DNA of 64,000 nt from Amycolatopsis australiensis (GTDB taxonomy: Bacteria; Actinomycetota; Actinomycetes; Mycobacteriales; Pseudonocardiaceae), in the NCBI RefSeq assembly GCF_900119165.1, contig NZ_FPJG01000006.1, forward strand, positions 5,022,001 through 5,086,000, written 5' to 3'. How positions within the stretch are numbered: position 1 is the first letter of the stretch; each line of letters starts with the position of its first letter. The notes beneath the pieces are model-generated. The model saw only the letters and a program-made list of their open reading frames with translations, made no database searches and had not been told where the DNA came from. Shown here piece after piece: positions 46,682-58,728 of the stretch. Both the position numbers and the translations under genes were made by a program.

Positions 46682-48082
46682 ATGACCGATCCGTCACGGG
46701 CACTGACAGCCCCGGCGCGGCACATCAGCCGAACCACGTTGTACTTCTTCGGTGCGCTCGGCGGCATCCTGTTCGGTTACGACCTCGGCGTCATTTCCGG
46801 GGTGCTCCCGTTCATCGGGAAACTGTGGGCACTGACCAGCTGGGACAAGGGCGTGATCACCGCGAGCCTGTCGGTCGGTGCCATCGTCGGCGCGCTGTTC
46901 TCCAGCCGCACCAACGAAGCACTCGGCCGCCGCCGCACGATCATGGTCGCCGCGGCGATCGTCATCGTGGGCACGCTGGCGGCGAGCTTCTCGCCGACGT
47001 TCCTGCTGCTGGTGATTTCGCGGCTGGTCATCGGGCTCGGCATCGGGCTGTCGTCCTCGACCGTGCCGACGTACCTGTCCGAGCTGGCCCCGGCGCGGCT
47101 GCGGGGCGCGATGGGCGCGCTGAACCAGATCTTCATCGTGCTCGGCATCCTGATCGCGTTCCTGGTGAGCTACTGGCTCGGCCCGGTTTCGGCGTGGCGC
47201 TGGATGTTCGCCGGCGCGATCGTGCCCGCGGCGGTCCTGCTCGTGGGGCTGGTGTTCCTGCCGGAAACCCCGCGCTGGCTGGTGAAGAACGGCCGGGAGG
47301 AGGAAGCCCGGCGGGTGCTGGCGAGCGCGCACGGCAACACGGTGAACCTCGACGAGGAGATCGCGACGATCAACGAGGTCATCCGGCTCGACACCGAGCA
47401 GAAGCCGCGGCTGCGCGACCTCTTCTCCGGTTTCGTGCGGCCGATGCTGGTCGTGGCGCTGCTGCTCGCGATCGGCCAGCAGTTCAGCGGCGTCAACGCG
47501 ATCAACGCGTACTTCCCGACGATGCTGATCGGGCTCGGCTTCGCCACGCAGGCGGCGCTGCTGTCCGGCGTGCTGCTGGGCGTGACGAAGTTCCTGTTCA
47601 CCGCGTGGGTCGTGTTCGTGGTGGACCGCTGGGGCCGCAAGCCGCTGCTGCTGATCGGCAACGTCATCATGGTCCTCACGCTGGTCGCGGCCGGGCTGGT
47701 GGTGCTGAACGTCCACGACACCGGCACGCGCGGCATCCTGATGCTGGTGATGATGGTGCTCTACCTGGTCGGCTACGAGCTGGGCTGGGGCGCGGTGGTC
47801 TGGGTGATGATGTCCGAGGTGTTCCCGCTGAAGTTCCGCGCGGCGGGCATGGGCGTCAGCAGCGTGGTCCTCTGGGCGGCGACGGGCATCGTGAGCGCGG
47901 TGTTCCCGATCATCTCGGACCCGAAGTCGCTCGGCATCGGCGGTTCGATGTTCCTGTTCGCCGGCGTGAACGTGGTGCTGTTCGTGCTGACGAAGTGGCT
48001 GGTCCCGGAGACGAAGGGCCGCACGCTGGAACAGATCGAGCTCGACCTGCGGGCGCGGCAGGGGGTCGTGGCCAAGAGCTGA
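46682..48082 (+). CDS. Sugar-porter MFS transporter (sugar:proton symporter)
   Basis: 466 residues, 12 transmembrane helices. Sugar porter signatures: GRRRTIMVAA after helix 2, SELAPARLRGAMGALNQ after helix 4, PETPRWL after helix 6, QQFSGVNAINAYFPTM in helix 7, DRWGRKPLL after helix 8 and PETKGRTLEQIE at the end. Likely imports a monosaccharide such as xylose or glucose. GAAAGAGG lies upstream. It stands outside the CebR-box set. Confidence 0.9.
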   Translation: MTDPSRALTAPARHISRTTLYFFGALGGILFGYDLGVISGVLPFIGKLWALTSWDKGVITASLSVGAIVGALFSSRTNEALGRRRTIMVAAAIVIVGTLAASFSPTFLLLVISRLVIGLGIGLSSSTVPTYLSELAPARLRGAMGALNQIFIVLGILIAFLVSYWLGPVSAWRWMFAGAIVPAAVLLVGLVFLPETPRWLVKNGREEEARRVLASAHGNTVNLDEEIATINEVIRLDTEQKPRLRDLFSGFVRPMLVVALLLAIGQQFSGVNAINAYFPTMLIGLGFATQAALLSGVLLGVTKFLFTAWVVFVVDRWGRKPLLLIGNVIMVLTLVAAGLVVLNVHDTGTRGILMLVMMVLYLVGYELGWGAVVWVMMSEVFPLKFRAAGMGVSSVVLWAATGIVSAVFPIISDPKSLGIGGSMFLFAGVNVVLFVLTKWLVPETKGRTLEQIELDLRARQGVVAKS

Positions 48083-48132
48083 CGTGGGCGTCGCTCACCG
48101 GCGGGGCGCGGGTTTCCCGCGTTCCGCCGGTT

Positions 48133-48987
48133 TCAGTGTGCGGTGACGCGGGTGAGCTTGCCGGCCAGCCGGCCGATCCACGCCTCGACTTCCTCCGGTG
48201 AACGGTCCGGGAGGCCGAAGATCGTCTCGGTCACGCCGAGGGAATCCAGGTGGGCCAGCCGGTCGGGGTCCGGTCGCTCGCCGAGCGCGCAGATCCGTGG
48301 CGCTCCCGGACGTCCTTCGGCCGCCCAGATCTCCTTCAGCAGCGCCACGTGCCCGTCGAGGTCGCTGTCCGCCGGGGTCGTCAGCCAGCCGTCGGCGTGG
48401 CGGGCGATCCAGCGGAACGTCTTCTCCGCCGGGCCCGCGCCCAGCAGCACCGGGATGTGCGGCTGGACCGGCTTCGGCCACGCCCAGCTCGGGCCGAACG
48501 ACACGAACTCCCCGTCGTAGGAAGCCTCTTCCTGAGTCCACAGTGCACTCATCGCCTCGAGGTACTCGCGCAGCACCGTCCGGCGGCGGTGGCCCGGCAC
48601 GCCGTGGTCGGTCAGCTCGTCGACGTTCCAGCCGAACCCCGCGCCGAGCGTCACCCGGCCGCCCGAGAGGTGGTCCAGGCTCGCGATCGTCTTGGCCAGC
48701 GTGATCGGGTCGCTTTCGACCGGCAGCGCCACCGCCGTGGACAGCCGGATCCGCGACGTCACCGCGGCCGCCGTCGCCAGGGCCACCCACGGGTCCAGCG
48801 TCCGGCTGTACCGGTCGTCGGGCAGCGACGCGTCACCGGTGCGCGGGTGCGGCGATACCCGCTTCACCGGGATGTGCGTGTGCTCGGGGACGTAGAACGT
48901 GGCGAACCCCGCGGCTTCCGCGGCGCGCGCCGCGGCCGCCGGGGTGATGCCCCGGTCGCTGGTGAACAGCACGATTCCGTAGTCCAC
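48133..48987 (-). CDS. LLM-class F420-dependent oxidoreductase
   Basis: 284-residue luciferase-like TIM barrel ([51 protein letters not shown]), of the TIGR03619-like group common in actinobacteria. Hydride donor probably F420H2; substrate unknown. The GTG at 48987 lies 14 bp from a KstR-like palindrome, hinting at lipid or steroid regulation. Confidence 0.83.
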   Translation of the reverse strand: MDYGIVLFTSDRGITPAAAARAAEAAGFATFYVPEHTHIPVKRVSPHPRTGDASLPDDRYSRTLDPWVALATAAAVTSRIRLSTAVALPVESDPITLAKTIASLDHLSGGRVTLGAGFGWNVDELTDHGVPGHRRRTVLREYLEAMSALWTQEEASYDGEFVSFGPSWAWPKPVQPHIPVLLGAGPAEKTFRWIARHADGWLTTPADSDLDGHVALLKEIWAAEGRPGAPRICALGERPDPDRLAHLDSLGVTETIFGLPDRSPEEVEAWIGRLAGKLTRVTAH

Positions 48988-49000
48988 GCGCCGAGCGTAT

Positions 49001-49014
49001 TAGAACGTGTTTCA
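49001..49014. promoter_or_regulatory. KstR-like TetR operator
   Basis: TAGAACGTGTTTCA fits the steroid-catabolism repressor pattern TNNAACNNGTTNNA exactly. It is adjacent to the start of the LLM oxidoreductase gene. Confidence 0.5.
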
Positions 49015-49255
49015 GTTTTCAAGGTCACCTCGTCGTCGCCGTGCGGGGTCGCTCGGCTACGATCCGTCGCCTTGAGGGATGTTCGATCCCGGGCTGACAC
49101 ACTCGGGGAGCCGGCGGGGCGGACCGGCCGGTCGAGGGAGGTGCGGGGTGCGCGCGATGCTCTACTGTGGACGGTCACGGACCGTGTCCCAGAACGTGGA
49201 CACCCGGTGCGGGCGGGATGGCCAGCCGGGGGTGGGTTCCACTATCCTCGTCCAC

Positions 49256-49327
49256 GGGCCGAGAGGCGCTGCAACGGACCGCGGGGTCCGCCACGCTCGA
49301 CCCGTACCACCGGACCAAGGGCGCCTC
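49256..49327 (+). ncRNA. S-adenosylhomocysteine (SAH) riboswitch
   Basis: P1 forms between GGGCCGAG (49256-49263) and CTCGACCC (49296-49303) with one mismatch. P2 is a 6-bp hairpin (49275-49280 with 49285-49290). The conserved core GGCGCTGCAAC (49265-49275) and GCCACGCTCG (49290-49299) resemble the ahcY/SAH motif, with one departure (CCACGC for CCAGGC). A pseudoknot pairs AGGCGC (49264-49269) with GCGCCT (49321-49326). Located in the metH leader, as known for this class. Rest of the gap 48988-49255: nothing besides the KstR-like box. Confidence 0.78.
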
Positions 49328-49345
49328 CCGAGCGAGGGAGGGCGC
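49321..49345 (+). promoter_or_regulatory. Expression platform: RBS-masking hairpin of metH
   Basis: The 3' pseudoknot strand can instead pair with the metH Shine-Dalgarno: 49321-49329 with 49336-49345 (one bulged G), burying GGGAGGG (49336-49342). SAH binding should free the site, giving a translational ON switch. Confidence 0.7.
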
Positions 49346-49347
49346 TG

Positions 49348-52952
<3,605 letters not shown>

Positions 52953-52971
<19 letters not shown>

Positions 52972-54104
52972 TCCCGCAGCTCGATGTCCGTGGCGAACTT
53001 GTCGGTCGCCTTGAGCACCAGGCCGAGCAGGAAGCGGGACTTGAACGTCCAGTCCCGCAGCCGGATCCGCAGCCGGGACGGCGGCGCGAGGAACGGGCCC
53101 GCGCTGCCGCGCTGCGCGACCTTCGCGTAGTCCCGAAACTGCGCTTCGTAGCGGGCGAAGGCGACGCGGTGGTCGCCGCCCGCGGCCAGCAGCTCGCCGG
53201 CGAGCACGTAGGCGCCGACGATCGCCAGGCCGGTGCCGAAGCCGCCGAGGGTGTTGCCGTAGGCGGCGTCGCCGAGCAGGACGACGCGGCCGCGCGAGTA
53301 GTGGTCGATGCTGACGCGCGCGAGCGAGTCGAGGGAGAACTCCCGCGCCGCCGGGACCTTCGCCAGCAGCTCGGGCACCCGCCAGCCGGCGCCCTCGTAG
53401 GCGTCGATCAGCAGCTGCCGCTGCCGGTCGCTGTCGCCGCGGTCGTACTCCAGCTCGGGGGAGGCGAACACGAAGAACGCCGACGCCTTCGGCCCGCCGA
53501 CCGCGGCCATCCGGCCGGGTTCGTTGTACATCACCGCCTCATCGGTGGCGACGTCCTCGCCGAGCTCGGCCAAGGCGTAGTAGTGGCCGAGGAACCGGAC
53601 GTAGTCGCGTTCCGGGCCGAAGGCGAGCCGCCGGACGTTCGAGTGGATGCCGTCGGCGCCGACCACGAGGTCGAACTTCCGCGGCGCGGCGTACGCGAAG
53701 GTGACGTCGACGCCGTCCGGGGTTTCGGTCAGCGACGTGATGGTGTCGCCGAAGAGGTACTCGCAGCTGGTGTGCGCGTACAGGATCTCGGCCAGGTCGC
53801 CGCGGCGGATCTCGATCTCCCCGCCGGTGAACTCGCCGGGGATCACCGCGCGCGGCTTCCCGGAGGCGTCGATGATCGTCTGGTCCGTGCCGCCGGTCTG
53901 CCGGCGCAGGACGTCGCCGAGGATGCCCATGCGCTCGAGCACGGTCCGGTGGGTGGTGCCTTTGAAGTCGACGGCCTGCCCGCCCGGCCGCACCGCCGGC
54001 GCGCGTTCGACGACGGTGACGGTGCACCCGTAGCGGGTCAGCCAGTGGGCGAGGGCGGGGCCGGCGATGCTGGCGCCGGAGATCAGGACGGTGAGGTTCT
54101 TCAT
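52953..54104 (-). CDS. FAD-dependent monooxygenase (PHBH family)
   Basis: 383 residues. GxGxxG-like FAD motif degenerates to [16 protein letters not shown]; the DG motif is [16 protein letters not shown] and the GD motif [22 protein letters not shown]. Such enzymes hydroxylate aromatic or polyketide-like substrates; tetracycline-inactivating TetX-like members are related. Substrate unknown. Converges on metH with a 19-bp overlap. Confidence 0.85.
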
Positions 54105-54145
54105 GCCGCCGAGCGTCGCCGGAGCGGCTTACCGGCCCCTGGCGA

Positions 54146-54170
54146 AGCGCTGACGGCCGCCGTCAGCGCT
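54146..54170 (-). terminator. Hairpin after the PI-PLC-like gene
   Basis: Inverted repeat AGCGCTGACGGC/GCCGTCAGCGCT, nearly continuous, at the stop codon of the gene at 54169-55581. Confidence 0.5.
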
Positions 54171-55581
54171 ACTCGACGGCGCCGTTCCGGGTCACCAGGG
54201 TCTGGTACCAGGCGTCGTACGGGTGGTTGGTCGCCGGGTAGTTCGCCAGGGGCGTGGTCGCGTCGCCCGACGAGTCGAAGTCCCAGCCGCGGACCAGCTT
54301 GCCGGACTGGCGGGCCGCGGTGATGAACGACGACTCCGTCGCCGGCGCCCCGTAGAACAACGCGCCCTGCTGCAGCTCCGCGCTGTCGCCCTGCTGGAAC
54401 TCGTCGAAGGCGACCTGGCGGTAGCGGATCCGGTCGCCGGCGACGCGGTCGGTGTCGACGCGCAGCGTGTTCGACGGGGTCGGCCCGTCCGCGCCGGTCC
54501 ACACGTCGACGAGCCGGCCGGCGGCGGTCGCGGTGTCCGTGGCGAACCGCGCGTCGGACGTCTTCGCGTTGCCGCTCCAGGACACCGTCGTGCCCGACAG
54601 CGTGCCGGTCCACGTCCAGTTCTGGCTGCTGCTCTGGCTCCGGTGGATCTCGCGCAGGTGCGTCGCGTCGGTGAACGCGACCGTCGGCAGCACACCGTTG
54701 TCGTACTGGTGGCTGGCCTGCCAGGTGATTTCGCCGTCCGCGCCGAGCTTGCCGACGTGGTACCAGAGCGTCGTGGCGCTCGGCGACTGGTGGACCTCGA
54801 CGAGGTCGCCGTTGTCGTCGAGCGCGACGGCGGGGGTCTGGCCGCTGTCGTACCTGCCGTGCCGCAGCCACGTGACGCGCCCGTCGGCGCCGTAGGTCCC
54901 GGTCCAGTACCAGAGGGCGCCGGCCCCCGAGTCGTGGACCTCGACGATCTGGCCGTGGCCGTTGAGCGCGACGGCCGGGTGGTAGCCGACGTCCCGCTTG
55001 TACCCGGCGCGGCTCGTGCCGTTGCCGGACAGCAGCGCCAGCACGCGCCCGCGCAGCGCATCCACGGTCGGCTGGCCCGCCGGGTAGTCCTGCGCCCGCA
55101 GCAGCCGGCTACCGAACACCGACTCCAGCTCTTGGTTGACGGCGGCCAGGTTGCCCGCCGCGAAGTCCGGATTGTCGGTCAGGTCGTCCTTGAGGTCGAG
55201 CATGACGACGATCGGCGCGGCGGCCGGGTGCGCGGCGGACCAGGTGCCGATCGTGGTCAGCCAGTCACGCAGGTTGTCCGACGCGGGGTTGCCGCCGCCG
55301 TGGTCGACGAGGTCGCCGGGGGAGCCGTGGCCGACGCCGTAGTCGTGGGTGGTGGCGTAGCCGTTGTCGTGGATGTCCAGCTCGAGGAACCGGACGCCGT
55401 GGTCGAGCTGGTACGCGAGGGAGTTCTTCGCGCCGTCGACGTCGCCCGAGTAGCTGTTGTGCGTGGCGCGGAAGACCGACGCGGTGAACGGCGGGCTCGC
55501 GGCTCCGGCCGTGGCGCCGGTCAGCAGCGCGGCGGCGGTGAGCGCGACGGTGCTCACCGCGAGAACGGGCAGGCGGGTCAT
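54169..55581 (-). CDS. Secreted PI-PLC X-type phosphodiesterase with inserted repeat domain
   Basis: 470 residues. Signal peptide about 1-28. The PI-PLC-like barrel begins with catalytic-type His41 (FRATHNSYSGDV), then FLELDIHDNG and His79 (ATTHDYG), and VVMLDLKDDL. Three ~48-residue repeats (about 198-345; PAVAL-x-GxG-xxVEVH ... LWY ... GADG-xxTW) follow. The barrel resumes at about 400-470 (ALFYGAPATESSFITAA; LVRGWDFDSS). Probably hydrolyses a phosphodiester lipid or binds surfaces; no direct evidence of substrate. Confidence 0.78.
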   Translation of the reverse strand: MTRLPVLAVSTVALTAAALLTGATAGAASPPFTASVFRATHNSYSGDVDGAKNSLAYQLDHGVRFLELDIHDNGYATTHDYGVGHGSPGDLVDHGGGNPASDNLRDWLTTIGTWSAAHPAAAPIVVMLDLKDDLTDNPDFAAGNLAAVNQELESVFGSRLLRAQDYPAGQPTVDALRGRVLALLSGNGTSRAGYKRDVGYHPAVALNGHGQIVEVHDSGAGALWYWTGTYGADGRVTWLRHGRYDSGQTPAVALDDNGDLVEVHQSPSATTLWYHVGKLGADGEITWQASHQYDNGVLPTVAFTDATHLREIHRSQSSSQNWTWTGTLSGTTVSWSGNAKTSDARFATDTATAAGRLVDVWTGADGPTPSNTLRVDTDRVAGDRIRYRQVAFDEFQQGDSAELQQGALFYGAPATESSFITAARQSGKLVRGWDFDSSGDATTPLANYPATNHPYDAWYQTLVTRNGAVE

Positions 55582-55755
55582 CCTCGGGTCCTCACGTCGG
55601 GGAACGGGACGGCCTCATCCTGGCCCGCGGCCTCGAACAGCGGGTGGAACACCGGGGAACACGGGTGGAACGCCCAGAAGGCGGCGATCGGCCGGACTGC
55701 CGCCCAGGATGCGAGAGGTTTTCCAGCCCAAGGGGTGAAGCTTGGCCTCCGGGCG

Positions 55756-55786
55756 TTGACCCGGCGGCTCCCGCGGCCGCTAGTAG
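55756..55786 (+). promoter_or_regulatory. Possible leaderless promoter of the MFS gene
   Basis: TTGACC (55756-55761) and TAGTAG (55781-55786) are 19 bp apart; the GTG start follows after 5 bp, leaving no room for a Shine-Dalgarno sequence. Confidence 0.4.
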
Positions 55787-55791
55787 ATCGC

Positions 55792-56925
55792 GTGTTCCCC
55801 ACCGTCTCCGCGACCAGGACGCGCCAGCTCGCGGTGCTCGCCGCCGTGCAGGTGTGCGCCATGAGCGTCTGGTTCTCCGCCTCGGCCGTCGTGCCCGCCC
55901 TGCGCGCGGACTGGGGATTTTCGCGCGAGCACGCGATCCTGCTGACCGTCGTCGTCCAGATCGGCTTCGCCACGGGCGCCGTGGCTTCGGCCGCCCTCAA
56001 CCTCGCCGACCGGTTTCCGCCGCACGCCCTGATCGCGGGCAGTGCCCTGCTGGCCGCCGGGTTCACCGTGGCCCTGCCGTGGAGCCCGCACTGGCTGGCC
56101 GTCCCGCTGCGGTTCGGCGCCGGGTCCGCCCTCGCCGGGGTCTACCCGGTCGGGATGAAGGTCGTCGTGTCGTGGTTCCCGCGGCGGCGGGGGATCGCGC
56201 TCGGCGTGCTGCTCGGTGCCCTGACCGTCGGGTCCGCCCTGCCCACCCTGCTGCGGCCGCTGCCGTGGCGGGCGGTCCTGCTGTGCGCAGCCCTGCTCGC
56301 GACGCTCGGCGCGGGCATCGCCGCCGCCTACGTCCGGCCGGGCCCGGACCACGCGCCTTCGCCGCCGTGGCAGCCGAGGTACCTGCTGCGGATGGCGGCC
56401 GACCCGCGTCAGCGGCAGGTGTGCCTCGGCTACTTCGGCCACATGTGGGAGCTCTACGCGCTCTGGGCGTGGCTGCCCGCGTACCTGGCCGCGAACCGCG
56501 TACCCGGCGGGCCGACGGCCTTCATCGTGATCGGGGTGTGCGGCGCGACCGGGTGCCTGCTCGGCGGCGTGCTGTCGGACCGATGCGGCCGCCGGGTCGT
56601 CGCGAGGGCGGCCATGCTCGTCAGCGGAGGCTGCGCCGTGCTGTCCTACCCGGCGGCCGGCACCGTCCTGCTGCTGCCCGTGCTGCTGGTCTGGGGGGTC
56701 GCGGTCATCGCCGACTCCGGCCAGTTCTCCGCCGCGCTCGCCGAGACGGCGGACCCGCGCTACGTCGGCACGGCGCTCACCGCGATGACGGCGTTCGGGT
56801 TCCTGCTCAGCGCGGGCACGATCCAGCTGCTGCCGCCGGTCGCCGACGCCGTGGGCTGGCGGGCCGCGATGCCGCTGCTGGCCGCCGGGCCGCTGCTCGG
56901 CGCGCTCGCGATGCGCCGCCGGTAA
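55792..56925 (+). CDS. MFS transporter (CynX/NimT or CDPE-like)
   Basis: 377 residues with about 11-12 hydrophobic helices. MFS loop motifs: LADRFPPHALIAG after helix 2 and LSDRCGRRVVARAA after helix 8; GYFGHMWELYALWAWLPAYLA marks the seventh helix region. Substrate unknown. I chose the GTG at 55792; a GTG at 55735 is in frame but lies ahead of a likely promoter. The transcript may be leaderless. The 210-bp gap before it holds no other gene. Confidence 0.75.
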   Translation: MFPTVSATRTRQLAVLAAVQVCAMSVWFSASAVVPALRADWGFSREHAILLTVVVQIGFATGAVASAALNLADRFPPHALIAGSALLAAGFTVALPWSPHWLAVPLRFGAGSALAGVYPVGMKVVVSWFPRRRGIALGVLLGALTVGSALPTLLRPLPWRAVLLCAALLATLGAGIAAAYVRPGPDHAPSPPWQPRYLLRMAADPRQRQVCLGYFGHMWELYALWAWLPAYLAANRVPGGPTAFIVIGVCGATGCLLGGVLSDRCGRRVVARAAMLVSGGCAVLSYPAAGTVLLLPVLLVWGVAVIADSGQFSAALAETADPRYVGTALTAMTAFGFLLSAGTIQLLPPVADAVGWRAAMPLLAAGPLLGALAMRRR

Positions 56926-56935
56926 CCTCGCGGAC

Positions 56936-57265
56936 ATGGTGGCAGAGCACGTGATCGTGACGTCCACGACGGACTCCGAGGCCGCGGCCGGGGAGCTGGC
57001 CGCGCGGGTGATCGAAGAGCGGCTGGGCGCGTGCGCGCAGGTCGTCGGCCCGGTCACCAGCGTCTACCGCTGGGAAGGCGAGGTGCGGACCGACCGCGAG
57101 TGGCGCGTCGAAGTCAAGACGACGGCGGGCCGGGTGGCCGCCCTGGCCGAGCGCATCAAGCAGCTGCACGGCTACGACCTGCCCGAGGTGATCGCGACGC
57201 CGATCGAAGGCGGCAGCGCGGAATACCTGGCCTGGGTGACCACCGAAAGCGGGAACGGTGGTTAG
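56936..57265 (+). CDS. cutA: CutA family divalent-ion tolerance protein
   Basis: 109 residues. Family signatures are HVIVTSTTDSEAAAGELAARVIEERLGACAQVVGPVTSVYRWEG and LHGYDLPEVIATPIEGGSAEYLAWV. It forms trimers of ferredoxin-like domains; a role in copper tolerance is historical and uncertain. ATG 10 bp after the MFS stop, so likely co-transcribed. Confidence 0.92.
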   Translation: MVAEHVIVTSTTDSEAAAGELAARVIEERLGACAQVVGPVTSVYRWEGEVRTDREWRVEVKTTAGRVAALAERIKQLHGYDLPEVIATPIEGGSAEYLAWVTTESGNGG

Positions 57266-57274
57266 CTGGCCACC

Positions 57275-57976
57275 ATGGACGAACTGAGAACCCGTTTCGA
57301 AGCGCTGACCACGGCCCACCTCGCCGACGCGTGCATCCGCGCCGGTCTCCCGGTCCGCTGCGCGCCGGCGCCGACGCGCGCGGTGGTCCCCGGCTCGCGC
57401 CTGCTCGGCCCGGCGGTCCCGGCCCGGCACGTCGGCAGCGTCGACGTCTTCCTGGAGGCGTTCGAGCACGCCACGCCGGGCGGGGTGCTGGTGGTCGACA
57501 ACGGCGGCCGTCTCGACGAAGCCTGCGTCGGCGACCTCGTGGTGCTCGAAGCCCGCGCCGCCGGGCTCGCCGGCGTGGTCATCTGGGGCCTGCACCGCGA
57601 CACGGCCGACATCCGGGCGATCGGCCTGCCGGTGTTCAGCCTCGGCTCGCTCCCCACCGGCCCGCTGTCCCTCGGCCCGCGCGTCGACGGCGGCCTGCGC
57701 GAGGCGATCGTCGGGACGTGGCGGATCGGCACGGAGGACCTGGTCCTCGGCGACGACGACGGCGTCCTGTTCGTTCCGCTGGCCCGCGCGCAGGAGCTGT
57801 TCACCCTCGCCGAAGGCATCCGCGACACCGAACGCCGCCAGGCCGAGCGCATCCGGGCCGGCGAGCCGTTGCGCGCGCAGGTCCGCTTCGTCGAGTTCCT
57901 CGCCGCGCGCGAAGCGGATCCGGCGCTGACCTTCCGTGCGCACCTGCGGGCCGTCGGTGGCGCCATCGAGGAGTAA
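57275..57976 (+). CDS. RraA/HMG-aldolase family protein
   Basis: 233 residues. The RraA-like fold shows LTTAHLADACIRAG, GGVLVVDNGG, CVGDLVVLEARAAGLAGVVIWGLHRD (with the Arg-Asp pair) and a late DDDGVLFVPL. Members are class II aldolases (HMG/CHA aldolase) or regulators of RNase E; in actinobacteria the aldolase-like role is more probable. Often misannotated as a methyltransferase. It starts 9 bp after cutA. Confidence 0.82.
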   Translation: MDELRTRFEALTTAHLADACIRAGLPVRCAPAPTRAVVPGSRLLGPAVPARHVGSVDVFLEAFEHATPGGVLVVDNGGRLDEACVGDLVVLEARAAGLAGVVIWGLHRDTADIRAIGLPVFSLGSLPTGPLSLGPRVDGGLREAIVGTWRIGTEDLVLGDDDGVLFVPLARAQELFTLAEGIRDTERRQAERIRAGEPLRAQVRFVEFLAAREADPALTFRAHLRAVGGAIEE

Positions 57977-57983
57977 CCCGGAA

Positions 57984-58009
57984 GTGTGATGTTCCGCCGA
58001 AGGGGGTAT
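57984..58009 (+). promoter_or_regulatory. SigB/SigF-type promoter for the DUF6292 gene
   Basis: GTGT (57984-57987), 16 nt, GGGTAT (58004-58009), 30 bp ahead of the ATG at 58040. Confidence 0.4.
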
Positions 58010-58039
58010 TCCGGCGCAGCGGCGGCGCGGGAGGCGAGC

Positions 58040-58504
58040 ATGGACACCCTCATCGACTTCGGCAGGGACATCGAATACCACTTCGCCCGCGGGCTGCGGG
58101 CCTACCTCGCCCGGGTGGCGTGTGCCGTCGGGGTCGGGTTCGAATCGTGTTCGCTCGACCTCGACGTGCCGGCCTCGGGGTACGTAGCGCTCGACCGCGC
58201 GCTGCCGGACCTGCCGGGGCACGACCTGGCGCTGATCTGGGACGAGGTCCACGGCTGGTCGGCGGTGGTCGAGCCGGCGGGCGGCGGCGCCACGAAGGTG
58301 CTCGCCTACCTCGGCGGCGACGAGGTCCTGCCGCCGCCACGGACGGTCGCGCGGTTCCTGGAGGTGCTGCGGGTGGCCGGCCCGCCGGCCGGCTCGTTCC
58401 GGCCGCCGGTGTTCCGGACGGCGGGCCGGCACGAGGACCTGGTCGACTGGCTGCCGGTCACCGGACCGGAGGGGCTGCTGCGCGCCAGCTCGCCGACGTG
58501 GTGA
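58040..58504 (+). CDS. DUF6292-like protein
   Basis: 154 residues: an opening helix (FGRDIEYHFARGLRAYLARVA), then a beta-rich middle (ALIWDEVHGWSAVVEPAGGGATKVLAYLGGDEVLPPPRTVARFLEVL). This resembles the DUF6292 family frequent in Pseudonocardiaceae; function unknown. The ATG at 58040 follows GGGAGG. The last codons and stop are tandemly duplicated downstream. Confidence 0.68.
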   Translation: MDTLIDFGRDIEYHFARGLRAYLARVACAVGVGFESCSLDLDVPASGYVALDRALPDLPGHDLALIWDEVHGWSAVVEPAGGGATKVLAYLGGDEVLPPPRTVARFLEVLRVAGPPAGSFRPPVFRTAGRHEDLVDWLPVTGPEGLLRASSPTW

Positions 58505-58622
58505 CCGGTGTCCGGACTCGGTTGAAGGACAGACGGCGGGGGCTGGAGGGCCTGCTGCGCGCCAGTTCGCGGACGTGGTGACCGGCTCCCCGGACTCGGC
58601 GCAGGACAGCACGGCGAGGTTG
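58469..58622 (+). repeat. 77-bp tandem duplication of the DUF6292 gene 3' end
   Basis: Copy 1 (58469-58545) covers the final 11 codons (EGLLRASSPTW), the stop and flanking DNA. Copy 2 (58546-58622) repeats it with several substitutions and still codes LLRASSRTW plus TGA. The stretch 58505-58728 otherwise holds no gene. Confidence 0.75.
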
Positions 58623-58728
58623 CCGTGGGTGCGTCCGGCGCGGTGACCGGCGTCGCGGACCGGGGGGAAGCGACCGCGCCGAGGGCCTACGATGGGCCGG
58701 AAGCGATCCGTCCACCGAGGGAACCGGC

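Noticed and set aside
48988-49255. Cobalamin riboswitch upstream of metH
   Set aside because: No B12-box-like sequence is visible, and the leader is well explained by the SAH-type fold nearer the gene.
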